Shown in pieces: positions 46,372 to 56,596 of a stretch of DNA of 64,000 nt. Position 1 is the stretch's first letter. Every line of letters starts with the position of its first letter. Made by a program: the position numbers and the translations under genes. The stretch is from Parvibaculaceae bacterium PLY_AMNH_Bact1. GTDB taxonomy: Bacteria; Pseudomonadota; Alphaproteobacteria; Parvibaculales; Parvibaculaceae. A model generated the notes under the pieces. It had not been told where the DNA came from. It saw only the letters and a program-made list of their open reading frames with translations, and made no database searches. The stretch spans positions 2,294,001 through 2,358,000 of the forward strand of contig CP126168.1 in NCBI GenBank assembly GCA_032881465.1, written 5' to 3'.

Positions 46372-47549
46372 TAGCGGTTCTCCTCTGTTCGAGCGCCAGC
46401 ACCCGGCGATAATTGATTAAGCGGCAGGTACGGAACAGCGCCGCCAGAGCCTTGATCCATCAGAACCTTGTTCATGCCACCCAGAACGCGTTCCATGGTT
46501 TCCAGAAACATGCGTTCCCGAGTTACGTCTTTTGCGTCTTTATACTCGTTGTAAATCGACAGAAAACGCTGAGATTCACCCTGTGCTTGCGCAACAGTCT
46601 GTTCGCGGTAGGCGCTGGCAGCCTGGATCAGCTGTTCGGCTTCACCACGTGCTTTTGGAACCACCGTATTTGCATAAGCTTCGGCTTCGTTCCGCAACCG
46701 CTCTTGGTCAGCCCGCGCCGCCTGCACATCCCGGAACGCATCAATAACAGCAGCCGGTGGATCAACCTTTTGGAGTTTCACTTCCGTCACGATGACACCA
46801 GCACCATAGCCATCCAGGATTTCCTGCATGCGCTCCTGAACCGTGACCTGTGCCTGCAATCGACCGGAGGTCTGGAGCACCTGGAAGGTCGACTGCCCGA
46901 CCACTTCGCGCATCACACTTTCAGCAACAGCCTTAACCGTGCGCTGAGGGTCCTCGACATTGAAGAGGTAGTTAGCCGCATCCCCAATCCGCCAAAGGAC
47001 AGAGAAGTTGATGTCGACGATGTTCTCATCCCCGGTCAACATCAGCCCCTCTTTGCCAAGGGCCGCGGAAGTGCGCGCGCCGCGGTTAGCAAACTGTGCC
47101 GACGCGTTGCCACCCACATCAACCGTGTTCACCACTGTCACCTGAGGGGTGAGAACAGTTTCAATTGGATAGGGAAGCTTGAAATGGAGCCCCGGAGGTT
47201 GGGAATAGGCATACTTGCCAAAGCGAAGGACAACGCCCTCTTCATCCGTATTCACCCGGTAAACTGAGCTGTAAGCCAGAAGTCCAAGAACAACCAAAGC
47301 GAGCACGAGCCAAACGCCTGCACTCCCACCAGCACCGGTTCCCGTGGAACCGCCGCCACCACCGCCGCCCGGAATAAAATCGCGGAGACGTTCTTGGCCT
47401 TTTCGGATCAACTCTTCAAGGTCGGGGGGTTGCTGGCCGCCGCCACCGCCACCGCCTGAGGGAGGCTGGCCCCAAGGGCCACGACCGCCGCCATTGCCAC
47501 CGCCTTGCCAACCGCCGTTGCCGTCACCGTTTTGATTGCTCCAGGGCAT
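46371..47549 (-). CDS. hflK: HflK, SPFH/prohibitin-family regulator of FtsH
   Basis: The 392-residue partner of HflC has a Gly/Gln-rich low-complexity N terminus of about 70 residues with runs of glycine, as usual for HflK. One membrane helix (GVWLVLALVVLGLLAYSSVY) follows, then the SPFH domain (NTDEEGVVLRFGKYAYSQPP) and a coiled-coil C-terminal half. First gene of hflK-hflC-DUF2065-degP. It diverges from mrp over a 249-bp region that should hold both promoters. Confidence 0.96.
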   Translation of the reverse strand: MPWSNQNGDGNGGWQGGGNGGGRGPWGQPPSGGGGGGGQQPPDLEELIRKGQERLRDFIPGGGGGGGSTGTGAGGSAGVWLVLALVVLGLLAYSSVYRVNTDEEGVVLRFGKYAYSQPPGLHFKLPYPIETVLTPQVTVVNTVDVGGNASAQFANRGARTSAALGKEGLMLTGDENIVDINFSVLWRIGDAANYLFNVEDPQRTVKAVAESVMREVVGQSTFQVLQTSGRLQAQVTVQERMQEILDGYGAGVIVTEVKLQKVDPPAAVIDAFRDVQAARADQERLRNEAEAYANTVVPKARGEAEQLIQAASAYREQTVAQAQGESQRFLSIYNEYKDAKDVTRERMFLETMERVLGGMNKVLMDQGSGGAVPYLPLNQLSPGAGARTEENR

Positions 47550-47798
47550 GGAACTTCCTTTGTTCGTAAAATCTAGTTGCCGCCGAGTTCGCCAAGATTG
47601 GCGAATCCTCTGCCGTTCTTCGTCACATGATAGCTGCTCTATTGTCGCATTACACCGCTCACCGATAGTAATTCGACCGCCTCGGCGTTATATGACACTC
47701 ACCTGTGCGACGCAACGCGCGCCACTCTTCCTAAATTGGGTTGAAAGGGTCTCTTCGCCACCCTCTCAGCTGAAAGAAATGCAAAGAAAGCCCGCAAA

Positions 47799-48917
47799 AT
47801 GGCCTCGCTCGACAAATCAAACATCCTGGATGCTCTCGCCACCGTTAAAGACCCCGATCAGGGTAAGGATGTGGTCGCCGCCGACATGGTTCAGGGCCTC
47901 GTGATCAAAGAAGGGCACGTGCTTTTTTCACTGGAAGTTGATCCCTCTCGCGGTCCGGCTTTAGAACCAGTCCGAAAGGCCTGCGAAGATGCTGTCTATA
48001 AAGTTCCAGGCGTGCTCTCAGTCACAGCGGTGCTGACGGCCCATAGTGGCGAAGCTCCGCAGTCGACTAAACCAACTGCCAAAGCTGCCCCGAAGACGGC
48101 AAGCGCCCAGGAGCTCAACATTCCCGGCGTGAAAAAGATTATTGCCGTCTCCAGCGGCAAAGGCGGCGTGGGCAAATCCACCGTGGCGATCAATCTGGCC
48201 ATCGCTCTGGGCAATCAAGGGATTAAAGTCGGTCTGTTGGATGCCGACATTTATGGCCCCTCGGTTCCCCGGATGATGGGGATTGCAGAGAAGCCTGAAA
48301 CCGCAGAGGGCAAAAAACTGATGCCCCACGAAAAGTACGGCATCAAAACCATGTCCATCGGCTACATGGTCGATGAAGACACAGCCATGATCTGGCGTGG
48401 GCCCATGGTCCAATCCGCCCTGATGCAGATGATGAATGACGTGGTCTGGGGGGAATTGGACGTCCTCGTGGTCGATATGCCGCCCGGCACCGGCGACGCA
48501 CAACTCACCATGGCGCAAAAAGTCCCCCTCGCGGGCTCTGTCATTGTGTCGACGCCCCAGGAGATCGCCCTTGCCGACGTCCGCCGCGGGATCGCCATGT
48601 TCGAGAAGACTCACGTCCCCGTTTTCGGAATTGTGGAGAACATGGCCTATTTCGTAAGCCCTGGGTCTGGCGAAAAGACCTTCATATTTGGCGAAGGCGG
48701 CGCACGACGTACCGCCGAAGCACTGGGTGTGCCTTTCCTAGGAGAGATTCCCATCTACCCTGCCATTCGCGAAGGTCTGGATGAGGGCAAGCCCATCACC
48801 GCAACCGCCCCCCAGAGCAAGGAAGCTACTCCCTTCGCGGAACTCGCAGCGAAGGTATCAGCAAACCTCGCAGGCGAGGGATCAGAACGGGCAGCCCCAA
48901 AAATCGTCATTGAGTAA
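47799..48917 (+). CDS. mrp: Mrp/ApbC Fe-S cluster carrier ATPase
   Basis: The 372-residue protein has an N-terminal MIP18/DUF59 domain (ILDALATVKDPDQGKDVVAA) and a ParA-like NTPase domain with deviant Walker A VSSGKGGVGKSTVAINLAIA (about residues 114-133). VDMPPGTGDAQLT is the Walker B region. It carries [4Fe-4S] clusters to apo-proteins. The usual C-terminal CxxC is not evident: the corresponding part reads VENMAYFVSPGSGEKTFIFG, lacking the two cysteines that many Mrp proteins have there. The gene is monocistronic and ends in a hairpin at 48937-48956. Confidence 0.93.
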   Translation: MASLDKSNILDALATVKDPDQGKDVVAADMVQGLVIKEGHVLFSLEVDPSRGPALEPVRKACEDAVYKVPGVLSVTAVLTAHSGEAPQSTKPTAKAAPKTASAQELNIPGVKKIIAVSSGKGGVGKSTVAINLAIALGNQGIKVGLLDADIYGPSVPRMMGIAEKPETAEGKKLMPHEKYGIKTMSIGYMVDEDTAMIWRGPMVQSALMQMMNDVVWGELDVLVVDMPPGTGDAQLTMAQKVPLAGSVIVSTPQEIALADVRRGIAMFEKTHVPVFGIVENMAYFVSPGSGEKTFIFGEGGARRTAEALGVPFLGEIPIYPAIREGLDEGKPITATAPQSKEATPFAELAAKVSANLAGEGSERAAPKIVIE

Positions 48918-48931
48918 AGTTTGGGAACATA

Positions 48932-48957
48932 AAAATGGCCGGGCTAAAACCCGGCCA
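48932..48957. terminator. Bidirectional terminator between mrp and small secreted-protein gene
   Basis: GGCCGGG (48937-48943) and CCCGGCC (48950-48956) pair perfectly with a 6-nt loop. The minus-strand side is followed by ATTTTTA, so it serves the minus-strand gene best. Confidence 0.85.
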
Positions 48958-48983
48958 ATTCCTGAACTTGTTGCTGACTTCTG

Positions 48984-49325
48984 TTAACGCCCAGCAACAA
49001 GTGTCGCTTTTTCCTCTGTCCCATCTGGCGCCGTGAGATCCCAACTATCGCCGACGTCCCGGGACACGGCTTCAACACAGTAAGGCGGTGTATCGGCACC
49101 GGTCGCAAAACAGGCATTGGCGCCATCAACAGACCAGGTCCCATCAGCGGACGTGCCATCGGGCAACACCTGACTATAGGTGCCATCATTGTTGATAAGA
49201 ACCGACCGAGTTCCTGCCGGATTTTCAATACTCACCGTATTGCCATAAAAATTTGCGAACGGGTCTGCTAGCGCTGCCCCGGTCATCGCAAACATGGCCA
49301 CCATAAAACTGATCACTAATCGCAT
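48984..49325 (-). CDS. Small secreted beta-rich protein, unknown family
   Basis: This 113-residue protein has a signal peptide (cleavage after ALA near residue 20) and a mature part of about 93 residues, rich in short strands and Gly/Asp turns (LINNDGTYSQVLPDGTSADG). Two cysteines (NACFATG, PYCVEA) may form a disulfide. RBS GGGAGGACAAG stands before ATG 49325. It resembles small lipocalin-like or META-like exported proteins, but I cannot name a family. It lies alone between mrp and the SMP-30 gene. Confidence 0.75.
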   Translation of the reverse strand: MRLVISFMVAMFAMTGAALADPFANFYGNTVSIENPAGTRSVLINNDGTYSQVLPDGTSADGTWSVDGANACFATGADTPPYCVEAVSRDVGDSWDLTAPDGTEEKATLVAGR

Positions 49326-49449
49326 CTTGTCCTCCCAAGAATATCAATGCTCGCACCCCGTTTGAGATCAGAATGCTGGCACAAGCTTCATGAGCTTGGG
49401 AAGAAAAAATCCGCCCACGTCCTTTTCTCTAGGTTGCGTCCCTTTTTCT

Positions 49450-50361
49450 CTAAGTATTGAGATAGTTCAGCGGCAGCCCTGCCCGCGGCCAGGTGCACTT
49501 TACTAGTCGGCCGGACGAGGAAAGCGTCAGATAGGCTGTCCTAAGATCGTCCCCCCCGAAACAGATATTCGTGGTGATGAAATCATCCGTTGGGAAGTGC
49601 TCAATATCTCCATCCGGTGAAATCGAGGTGATGCCGCCATTGAAGATCGTCGCCACACAGACATTGCCTTCTGCATCCACCGCCAGGCTGTCAAAATAGT
49701 TGAGGCCCGTCGGATTGCCGATCATGCGTCCATGGTTCGGCGGACCCGCAGAAATGATGGCCCCGGGTTTTTCAATATCAAATGCCCAGAGCCGGCCTGC
49801 CTCCGTGCTGGCCACATAGACAACGCTTTCATCCGGCGACAGTCCCACGCCATTCGGGGTCTCGATCGGAAACACAACTTGTTTGATCGACGACCCATCC
49901 GGCTGCGCATAGTAGAGGGCCCCGAGGTCTTTTACCCTGCCATGAGTTTTACCGAGATCCGTAAACCAGAAACCGCCTTGGCGGTCAAAGACGATGTCGT
50001 TCGGCCCGTTGAGCGGAACGCCATCACACTCCCGATAAAGTTCTGTCACCTCACCCGTCTCAAGATCGACCCGCTCAATTCGACCGCCGGAATAATCATC
50101 AGGTTTTCCACCCGGAATGATAAGCCCATCCAGGTCGTGCCATTCAAAGCCGCCATTGTTGCAAATATAGACCGCGCCATCCGGACCGATGGCCGCACCG
50201 TTGGGCCCGCCCCCAAGGTTCGCGACAATTTCAGTTGAACCATCCGGCTGCACCCGCGTGAGCGTGCCCCGCTTGATCTCGACAAGCAGCACACTCCCGT
50301 CCGCCATCGCAATCGGGCCTTCAGGAAACTCCAACCCACGCGCAATCTCTTCCATCTGCAT
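49450..50361 (-). CDS. SMP-30/gluconolactonase-like hydrolase
   Basis: The 303-residue six-bladed propeller has the SMP-30/LRE pattern: LEFPEGPIAMADGSVLLVEI at the N terminus (metal-binding Glu), GPNGAAIGPDGAVYICNNGG, PLNGPNDIVFDRQGGFWFTD (metal Asn/Asp) and ETPNGVGLSPDESVVYVAST. These enzymes hydrolyse lactones of sugars or similar with a divalent metal. The precise substrate is unknown. RBS GGGAGCGAG is before ATG 50361. It diverges from a serine hydrolase gene. Confidence 0.88.
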   Translation of the reverse strand: MQMEEIARGLEFPEGPIAMADGSVLLVEIKRGTLTRVQPDGSTEIVANLGGGPNGAAIGPDGAVYICNNGGFEWHDLDGLIIPGGKPDDYSGGRIERVDLETGEVTELYRECDGVPLNGPNDIVFDRQGGFWFTDLGKTHGRVKDLGALYYAQPDGSSIKQVVFPIETPNGVGLSPDESVVYVASTEAGRLWAFDIEKPGAIISAGPPNHGRMIGNPTGLNYFDSLAVDAEGNVCVATIFNGGITSISPDGDIEHFPTDDFITTNICFGGDDLRTAYLTLSSSGRLVKCTWPRAGLPLNYLNT

Positions 50362-50441
50362 ATTCTCGCTCCCGGTTTTGTGTTTTTACGACCGGAGGGT
50401 CGGACAGCAAAAGAAGACCGTCAACTGATTTGCAGAAGAAC

Positions 50442-51917
50442 ATGACTCAAAATTTTGACAGATTGATTTGCCTCACAACCTTCCTGTTGACGATGGCAAT
50501 CGAATCTAGCCAGGCGACCAGCACCCCTCATGTGGCTTTTGACGAGTTCGTTGAACAACAGGTTGAGGTGCACAAAGTCGCGGGAGGGGCAATCGCGATT
50601 ATCGAGCAAGGCACCATTACCCATGAGTCTGCCTTTGGCCTCCGCTCAACAGAAACCAGCGCACCCGTTTCGCCAGACACGGTGTTCCAGGCAGCATCCA
50701 TATCGAAAGCAGTAACTGCATGGGGTGTTATGCGTCTTGTCCAGGAGGGTCACGTCGAACTTGATGCCCCGGTCTCCAAATACCTTACCCGCTGGCACTT
50801 GCCTCCATCGCCATTTGACGAAGACGAAGTAACGATACGCCGTGTTCTCTCCCACACCGCCGGCCTTTCTCTGCCGTCATATGTTGGTTTTGATCCCGCA
50901 GCGTCCCTCCCTACCTTTGAAGCATCACTTTCAGGCGATACCGCAGGCTCTGGGTCTCTCGAACTTGTCGCAATCCCTGGTGATGGGTGGGCCTATTCAG
51001 GAGGCGGCTACACTTTGCTTGGCCTCATCATCGAAGAAGTCACAGGCCAAACCTTCGCCGCCTATATGGAAGAGCACATTCTCCGCCCCCTTGGCATGGC
51101 AAATTCCAGCTATTTACCTGACGAAGGGCTCCTGTCGCGCACAGCACAGGCTCATGATTTTTATCTGAACACCATTCCCAATTATCGGCTAGCGGCGCAA
51201 AGCGCCGGGTCTTTGCATACAACCGCTAGGGATCTCGCCCGTTTTGCCATCGCGAATATGAACGACAACCCGGTGCTCACCCGCGAAACCCTCAACGAAA
51301 TGCACACACCCATCATTGATACCGGTTTTGGCAGCGAGATGAGCCTCGGGTTTTTCGTGGAGGGCGAAGGCCAGCTGATCGGCCACAGCGGCAGCAATCG
51401 CGGATGGAAGGCCCGAGTTCAATTCTCACCTGCATCCAATGTTGGCTTGGTTGTTCTCACAAACTCTGAAAGCGGCGAAGCACTCGTAAGCGACACCTTC
51501 TGCCGCTGGAATGACGTATTTGAAATCGGGTTGCTGACGACACGCTGTGCTCAGCAGAATGAACAACAAAGCCTACTTGAGAGCATTGGCTGGTTGAGCA
51601 CGATCTTGATCTCCAGCGTAGCACTCGCCCTCGCATTGCGTTTGCTGTCGAACGTCCTTCTCAACAGACGTATACTTGCCCGCCCCGCAGCGAACGAATG
51701 GCGGTGCTGGGCACTTGCACTGGCCTTGCTTATCACCACCGCTCACTGCCTGTTTCTTTATTCAGGCCTCGGTGTTTGGATTGTCGCTGGCATCCCCTGG
51801 GGATTCAGTATCGCGGACCACGCACCCAACTCCATACGCTATGCGTTCCACGCACTGCTGGGGCTCTACGCACTCATCGCTGCATCACTTCTAATGCTGC
51901 CGAGAGAACGTCAATAG
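50442..51917 (+). CDS. Serine beta-lactamase-like hydrolase with C-terminal membrane helices
   Basis: The 491-residue protein starts at ATG 50442 (AGAAGA upstream; TTG 50430 possible). A signal-like N terminus leads to the class C beta-lactamase/EstB fold: catalytic SxxK in [16 protein letters not shown] in [13 protein letters not shown] and HSG in [11 protein letters not shown]. These replace the YxN and KTG motifs in the usual esterase-like manner. After the domain come three predicted membrane helices ([33 protein letters not shown] and [17 protein letters not shown]). It is likely a periplasm-facing, membrane-held D-amino peptidase or esterase. It overlaps adhC by 7 bp tail to tail. Confidence 0.88.
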   Translation: MTQNFDRLICLTTFLLTMAIESSQATSTPHVAFDEFVEQQVEVHKVAGGAIAIIEQGTITHESAFGLRSTETSAPVSPDTVFQAASISKAVTAWGVMRLVQEGHVELDAPVSKYLTRWHLPPSPFDEDEVTIRRVLSHTAGLSLPSYVGFDPAASLPTFEASLSGDTAGSGSLELVAIPGDGWAYSGGGYTLLGLIIEEVTGQTFAAYMEEHILRPLGMANSSYLPDEGLLSRTAQAHDFYLNTIPNYRLAAQSAGSLHTTARDLARFAIANMNDNPVLTRETLNEMHTPIIDTGFGSEMSLGFFVEGEGQLIGHSGSNRGWKARVQFSPASNVGLVVLTNSESGEALVSDTFCRWNDVFEIGLLTTRCAQQNEQQSLLESIGWLSTILISSVALALALRLLSNVLLNRRILARPAANEWRCWALALALLITTAHCLFLYSGLGVWIVAGIPWGFSIADHAPNSIRYAFHALLGLYALIAASLLMLPRERQ

Positions 51918-53020
51918 ATCACAACAGACCGAATAGATGTGCCTTCATGCATCAGGTCAAAGCCTTTGTTGATATCTTCGAGCGGCATAGTGTGCGTAAT
52001 AAGATCATCGATATTGATCTTGCCATCCATGTACCAGTCAACGATCGCGGGCACATCTGTCCGGCCACGGGCACCACCGAACGCCGTGCCGCGCCAACTG
52101 CGTCCTGTCACCAGTTGGAAGGGACGTGTTGAGATCTCTTGGCCCGCACCAGCAACACCAATGATGATGCTCTCGCCCCACCCTTTGTGAGCACACTCCA
52201 GCGCCTGCCGCATCGTATTCACATTGCCAATACATTCAAATGAATAGTCCGCACCACCACCGGTAAGTTCAACCAAGTGTCCAACAACATCACCCTTAAG
52301 CTCTTTCGGGTTGACGAAATCCGTCATCCCGAACTGTTCGCCGAGCGCCTTGCGGTCATTGTTAAGGTCGACACCCACAATCTGCTTGGCCCCCACCATG
52401 CGGGCACCCTGGATTACATTGAGGCCAATACCCCCAAGACCAAAGACAACAACAGTTGAACCGGGTTCCACCTTGGCAGTGTTCACAACCGCGCCGATGC
52501 CGGTTGTTACCCCACATCCGATGTAACAGACCTTATCGAAGGGCGCGTCTTTACGGATTTTCGCAAGCGCAATCTCAGGCACGACGGAATAGTTCGCGAA
52601 GGTTGAGCAGCCCATATAGTGGAGCACCGGTTTGCCCTTATAAGAAAAGCGGCTGGACCCATCCGGCATCAGGCCTTGGCCTTGCGTTTCTCGGATCGAC
52701 TGGCAGAGATTGGTTTTCGGATTGAGGCAATAGTCGCACTCCCGGCATTCGGGCGTGTAAAGCGGGATCACATGATCGCCGACAGCAAGCGAGGTAACGC
52801 CCTCGCCCACTTCCACAACAACGCCTGCGCCCTCATGCCCCAGAATGGCCGGAAAGAGCCCTTCGGGATCATCGCCAGACAAAGTGAACGCATCTGTGTG
52901 ACAGATACCAGTCGCCTTCATCTCAACCAGCACTTCACCCGCGCGCGGGCCTTCCAACTGAACTGTTTCAATTTCGAGAGGCTTGCCCGCCTCAAATGCC
53001 ACTGCGGCACGCACGTCCAT
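51911..53020 (-). CDS. adhC: S-(hydroxymethyl)glutathione dehydrogenase (class III alcohol dehydrogenase)
   Basis: The 369-residue zinc enzyme oxidises S-hydroxymethylglutathione in formaldehyde detoxification. The catalytic zinc ligands are in [13 protein letters not shown] and [15 protein letters not shown]. The structural zinc cysteines are in [35 protein letters not shown] is the NAD site. ATG 53020 has CGGAG seven bases before it; GTG 53023 is one codon earlier. The S-formylglutathione hydrolase usually found beside it is not in the window. Also named frmA. Confidence 0.95.
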   Translation of the reverse strand: MDVRAAVAFEAGKPLEIETVQLEGPRAGEVLVEMKATGICHTDAFTLSGDDPEGLFPAILGHEGAGVVVEVGEGVTSLAVGDHVIPLYTPECRECDYCLNPKTNLCQSIRETQGQGLMPDGSSRFSYKGKPVLHYMGCSTFANYSVVPEIALAKIRKDAPFDKVCYIGCGVTTGIGAVVNTAKVEPGSTVVVFGLGGIGLNVIQGARMVGAKQIVGVDLNNDRKALGEQFGMTDFVNPKELKGDVVGHLVELTGGGADYSFECIGNVNTMRQALECAHKGWGESIIIGVAGAGQEISTRPFQLVTGRSWRGTAFGGARGRTDVPAIVDWYMDGKINIDDLITHTMPLEDINKGFDLMHEGTSIRSVVIY

Positions 53021-53065
53021 CACATCACTCCGTCATCATGGGTATTAGTCAAAGGGCCCAACTAT

Positions 53066-53446
53066 TCAAAGGGCCGCATCGAGTTTCGCCAACCAGTCTT
53101 CAATGCGCTTCTTGTTTACGCCGAGATCGGAATGTCCGACCTTCGAGCGGCTGTATATCGCGAGCGTGGACTTGCCGTCACCCAGGTCAATCGCCTCAAA
53201 ACTGATCGTATCTGGAAAACGCATCAGAGCAGATCGCTGTACAAATTCCCGTTGACCGTCATCCGTTTGCTTCCGCGTCACTCGCGGCTCCGCAAGCGCG
53301 ACATCCGCAAATGTGTCTTCCAGCTTCTGCGCGTCAACAGAATAGGTCTTTGCGATCGCGTGGGGTTTCGCGTTCTGGCAATACCCCTCTGGCGCAATCA
53401 GGAACTGGTTAGGCTTCCGCGTGAGTTTGAATGTCTTGAAATCCAT
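53066..53446 (-). CDS. DUF1499 family protein
   Basis: The 126-residue soluble protein matches DUF1499: FLIAPEGYCQNAKPHAIAKT, FVQRSALMRFPDTISFEAID and STLAIYSRSKVGHSDLGVNK are the conserved blocks. The family is common in alphaproteobacteria and marine bacteria, with unknown function. No signal peptide. It sits between adhC and folA on the same strand and starts 24 bp after folA, so it probably belongs to the thyA-folA transcript. Confidence 0.9.
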   Translation of the reverse strand: MDFKTFKLTRKPNQFLIAPEGYCQNAKPHAIAKTYSVDAQKLEDTFADVALAEPRVTRKQTDDGQREFVQRSALMRFPDTISFEAIDLGDGKSTLAIYSRSKVGHSDLGVNKKRIEDWLAKLDAAL

Positions 53447-53470
53447 GGACGTTCTCCTTTGAGGCAGAGG

Positions 53471-53983
53471 CTACACCCGTTCCAACACAAGAAGCGAATA
53501 CTCGTCGCTATCTCGCTCATCGCGTGGTTGGCGGACATTGCGCACTTCGCGCCATCCTGAGCGGTCAAACTCTGGAAATCTCGTGTCCCCCTCCGGCGAC
53601 GCATGCACTTCGGTAAGGTAAATCCGTGTTGCCTTCGGCAAGGTCGCCGCATAAATCTCCGCACCGCCCAGGATCATAATCTCTTCAACGTCCAGCTCCC
53701 CACAAAGCGCCTCGGCACGTGCAAGCGCGGCGTCAACACTGGTGAAAACTTCACCGCCTGGCGCGTCATAGTCAGGATCACGGGTCACAACGAGGTTGGG
53801 ACGTCCCGGCAAAGGACGGCGCGGAAAACTCTCCCAGGTTTTCCGGCCCATAATGATGGGCTTCCCCATCGTCATACGTTTTAGATATTGCAGGTCCCCT
53901 GACAGACGCCAGGGCATGGCCCCATCTTTGCCAATCACACCATTCTCGGCGATCGCCACAAAAAGACAGACATGTTTGGACAC
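53471..53983 (-). CDS. folA: Dihydrofolate reductase
   Basis: The 170-residue enzyme reduces dihydrofolate with NADPH. Blocks are VAIAENGVIGKDGAMPWRL, GKPIIMGRKTWESFPRRPLP and EIMILGGAEIYAATL. The start is GTG 53983, overlapping the thyA stop by one base (TAGTG), so it is translated by coupling with thyA, whose reaction makes its substrate. A trimethoprim target. Confidence 0.96.
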   Translation of the reverse strand: MSKHVCLFVAIAENGVIGKDGAMPWRLSGDLQYLKRMTMGKPIIMGRKTWESFPRRPLPGRPNLVVTRDPDYDAPGGEVFTSVDAALARAEALCGELDVEEIMILGGAEIYAATLPKATRIYLTEVHASPEGDTRFPEFDRSGWREVRNVRQPRDERDSDEYSLLVLERV

Positions 53984-54777
53984 TAAACAGCCACCGGCGC
54001 TGAAATATGCGGATGCGGGTCATACCCCACCAGTTCGAAATCATCATATGTGAAATCAAACAGGCTCTTCACATCCGGGTTGATCTTCATCTGTGGGAGC
54101 GCACGCGGCTCCCGAGACAATTGAAGGTCTGTCTGTTCCAGATGGTTGGAATAAAGATGCGCGTCCCCGAACGTGTGGATGAACTCGCCCGCTTCGAGCC
54201 CCGTCACCTGAGCCATCATCTGCAAGAGAAGAGCATAGGACGCGATGTTGAACGGAACCCCAAGGAACACATCCGCCGAGCGCTGATAGAGCTGGCAGGA
54301 AAGCTTTCCGTCAGCCACATAGAACTGGAACATGCAGTGACAGGGCGGCAACGCCATATTGTCAACGTCCGCCACGTTCCAGGCCGACACGATGAGCCGC
54401 CGAGAGTCCGGATTATTCTCAATCTGGTCGATCAGATTTTTGATCTGATCAATCGTGCCCCCATCCGGAGTCGGCCAGCTGCGCCACTGGTGACCATAGA
54501 CCGGCCCAAGATCCCCCTTCTCGTCGGCCCACTCATCCCAGATGCTCACCCCATTGGCTTTCAGATAAGCGATATTCGTATCGCCCGCGATGAACCAGAG
54601 CAGCTCATGAACAATGGATTTCAGGTGCAGCTTCTTAGTCGTGACCATAGGAAACCCGTCCGCCAGATCAAACCGCATCTGATGTCCAAACACGGAGCGC
54701 GTGCCCGTACCGGTTCGGTCAGTCTTTTCAGCGCCCGTATCGCGGATCCGGCGCATCAGGTCATGATATTGCTGCAT
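53983..54777 (-). CDS. thyA: Thymidylate synthase
   Basis: The 264-residue enzyme methylates dUMP with methylene-tetrahydrofolate. The catalytic cysteine is in [33 protein letters not shown] and [20 protein letters not shown] are conserved, with the usual C-terminal Ala-Val end (ISAPVAV). First gene of thyA-folA-DUF1499. The gene presence excludes a need for the flavin-type ThyX. Confidence 0.97.
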   Translation of the reverse strand: MQQYHDLMRRIRDTGAEKTDRTGTGTRSVFGHQMRFDLADGFPMVTTKKLHLKSIVHELLWFIAGDTNIAYLKANGVSIWDEWADEKGDLGPVYGHQWRSWPTPDGGTIDQIKNLIDQIENNPDSRRLIVSAWNVADVDNMALPPCHCMFQFYVADGKLSCQLYQRSADVFLGVPFNIASYALLLQMMAQVTGLEAGEFIHTFGDAHLYSNHLEQTDLQLSREPRALPQMKINPDVKSLFDFTYDDFELVGYDPHPHISAPVAV

Positions 54778-54927
54778 GAAGGTCTCTTCCTAAACTTGAA
54801 GGCCATTTTAACAAGCTCTCCGATTCGTGCCACTTGCCATTGATGTCACTTGATAGAGAGCCCGCCCTTCGCTCTAATTGGTTCCATGCCCGTTTGGGAG
54901 GAATAGAGCATCTTGGGGAGGAAGCTC

Positions 54928-56499
54928 ATGCGCCTGCAGGACAATTTCGAATATTACGCGCGCATCCATGGAGATGCGTTCTTTGCACGCTGCGGCAATC
55001 GCACGCTGACCTATGCAGAAGCCAATGACGAGGCCAATAGGCTCGCTAACCTGCTGATATCGCAGGGGTTAGAGGTCGGCGACCGCTTTGCCTATCTCTC
55101 CAAAAACTCTCTGGAAATGTCGGTTCTCTATCACGCTGCTGGCAAGGCAGGCGCCGTCCCGGTTCCGCTCAATTACCGGCTGGCACCGGCAGAATGGGCC
55201 TACATCATCAACGATGCGGGCGCGAAACTGCTATTTGCCCACAAAGACCTTGCACCCGCTGTGGATACGGTCCGGGGAGATCTCAAGACCGTCGAGACCT
55301 GCTACGCCATCGATGTCACCCCGCCTGCAGGCTGGGAAGACTATGCCAGCGCGCTTGCTGCCCAGGACACCACCAATGTTCCAGACCGGGGGGTTACAGC
55401 CGACCACGCGCTTTACCAGATGTACACATCGGGCACGACGGGCCGTCCGAAAGGCGCCATCCTCACCCATGGCAATATCCTGGCGAACCTGGAGCAGATG
55501 CGGAATGTGATTTCTGCGCGCATGACGTTAGGCGACAAAATCCTGGTCGCAGCGCCTATGTATCATGCGGCGGGAACCATGGTCAGTCTCCACGGGCTAC
55601 ATTCCGGCGCAGGTGTCGTCATCCATGAGGACTTTGTCCCAGGCGATGTTGTCGACTCATTGGCGAACGATGGCATTACCTCCACTGTACTGGTTCCGGC
55701 GATGATCCAGGCATGTCTTGTCATGGTACCGAATGTGAAAGACAGGGATTACTCGTCACTCAAAGCCATGGTCTACGGCGCCTCGCCTATTGCGGAAGAA
55801 ACGCTGCGCGGCGCCATGGAAACATTCGAGTGCGATTTCTATCAGGCGTTCGGCATGACGGAGACAACCTCGTCTGTCGTCTACTTGAACGCCGAAGATC
55901 ATGTTCGGGCGCTGAAAGAAAAGCCAGAACTGCTGCTTGCTGCCGGGCGGGCCATCACCGGCACCCAGGTGCGTATTGTTGATGAAAATGATCAGGACGT
56001 GCCCGCTGGTGAAGTCGGCGAAATCATCTGCCGCGGCCCGCAGATCATGCAGGGCTACTGGAACATGGAAGAGGCAACCGCCGATGCCTTGCGTGATGGC
56101 TGGATGCACACCGGCGATGCCGCCAGCATGGACACAGAAGGCTATGTCTACATCCAGGATCGGATTAAAGACATGATCGTCTCTGGTGGCGAAAACGTCT
56201 ATCCACGAGAAGTTGAAAACGCCCTCTTCGAACATCCCGCTGTGGCCGACGCTGCCGTCTTCGGAATTCCCGGTGAAAAGTTCGGCGAAGATGTAATGGC
56301 CACTCTCGTACTGAAAGAAGGCGAGAGCCTCACCGAGCAGGAGGTGATTGAGTTCTGCCGGACAAAACTTGGCGGCTATAAGATCCCTCGCCGGGTCTCT
56401 TTCATGGACGAACTGCCCCGCAATGCCAGCGGCAAGGTTCTGAAGAAAGACCTGCGGGAGCCCTATTGGAAAGGCCATACCCGCAGAGTGTCCGGCTAG
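54928..56499 (+). CDS. Acyl-CoA synthetase (AMP-binding), fatty-acid type
   Basis: From ATG 54928 (GGGGAGGAAG upstream) the enzyme is 523 residues. The adenylate-forming P-loop is YTSGTTGRPKGAILTHGN (about residues 168-185). YQAFGMTETTSSVVYLN and DGWMHTGDAASMDTEGYVYI are motifs A5 and A7, and RIKDMIVSGGENVYPREVE and the catalytic lysine in NASGKVLKKDLRE complete the set. Substrate preference (short, long or aromatic acid) cannot be told. No partner beta-oxidation gene is adjacent. aqpZ follows after 97 bp. Confidence 0.93.
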   Translation: MRLQDNFEYYARIHGDAFFARCGNRTLTYAEANDEANRLANLLISQGLEVGDRFAYLSKNSLEMSVLYHAAGKAGAVPVPLNYRLAPAEWAYIINDAGAKLLFAHKDLAPAVDTVRGDLKTVETCYAIDVTPPAGWEDYASALAAQDTTNVPDRGVTADHALYQMYTSGTTGRPKGAILTHGNILANLEQMRNVISARMTLGDKILVAAPMYHAAGTMVSLHGLHSGAGVVIHEDFVPGDVVDSLANDGITSTVLVPAMIQACLVMVPNVKDRDYSSLKAMVYGASPIAEETLRGAMETFECDFYQAFGMTETTSSVVYLNAEDHVRALKEKPELLLAAGRAITGTQVRIVDENDQDVPAGEVGEIICRGPQIMQGYWNMEEATADALRDGWMHTGDAASMDTEGYVYIQDRIKDMIVSGGENVYPREVENALFEHPAVADAAVFGIPGEKFGEDVMATLVLKEGESLTEQEVIEFCRTKLGGYKIPRRVSFMDELPRNASGKVLKKDLREPYWKGHTRRVSG

Positions 56500-56596
56500 T
56501 CAGTGGAACAACGTAGCCGCAACAAAACAAAAACTTGAGTTCTAGGCAGACTCGCTCTCCAATATGTATGGGGTACGGAACATTGGGGGAGCACCT

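Noticed and set aside
46413-47267. 284-codon plus-strand ORF
   Set aside because: It is antisense to hflK; no ribosome site or family features.
47344-47535. Proline-run ORF on the plus strand
   Set aside because: It is the reverse complement of the glycine-rich N terminus of HflK, a normal feature of that protein.
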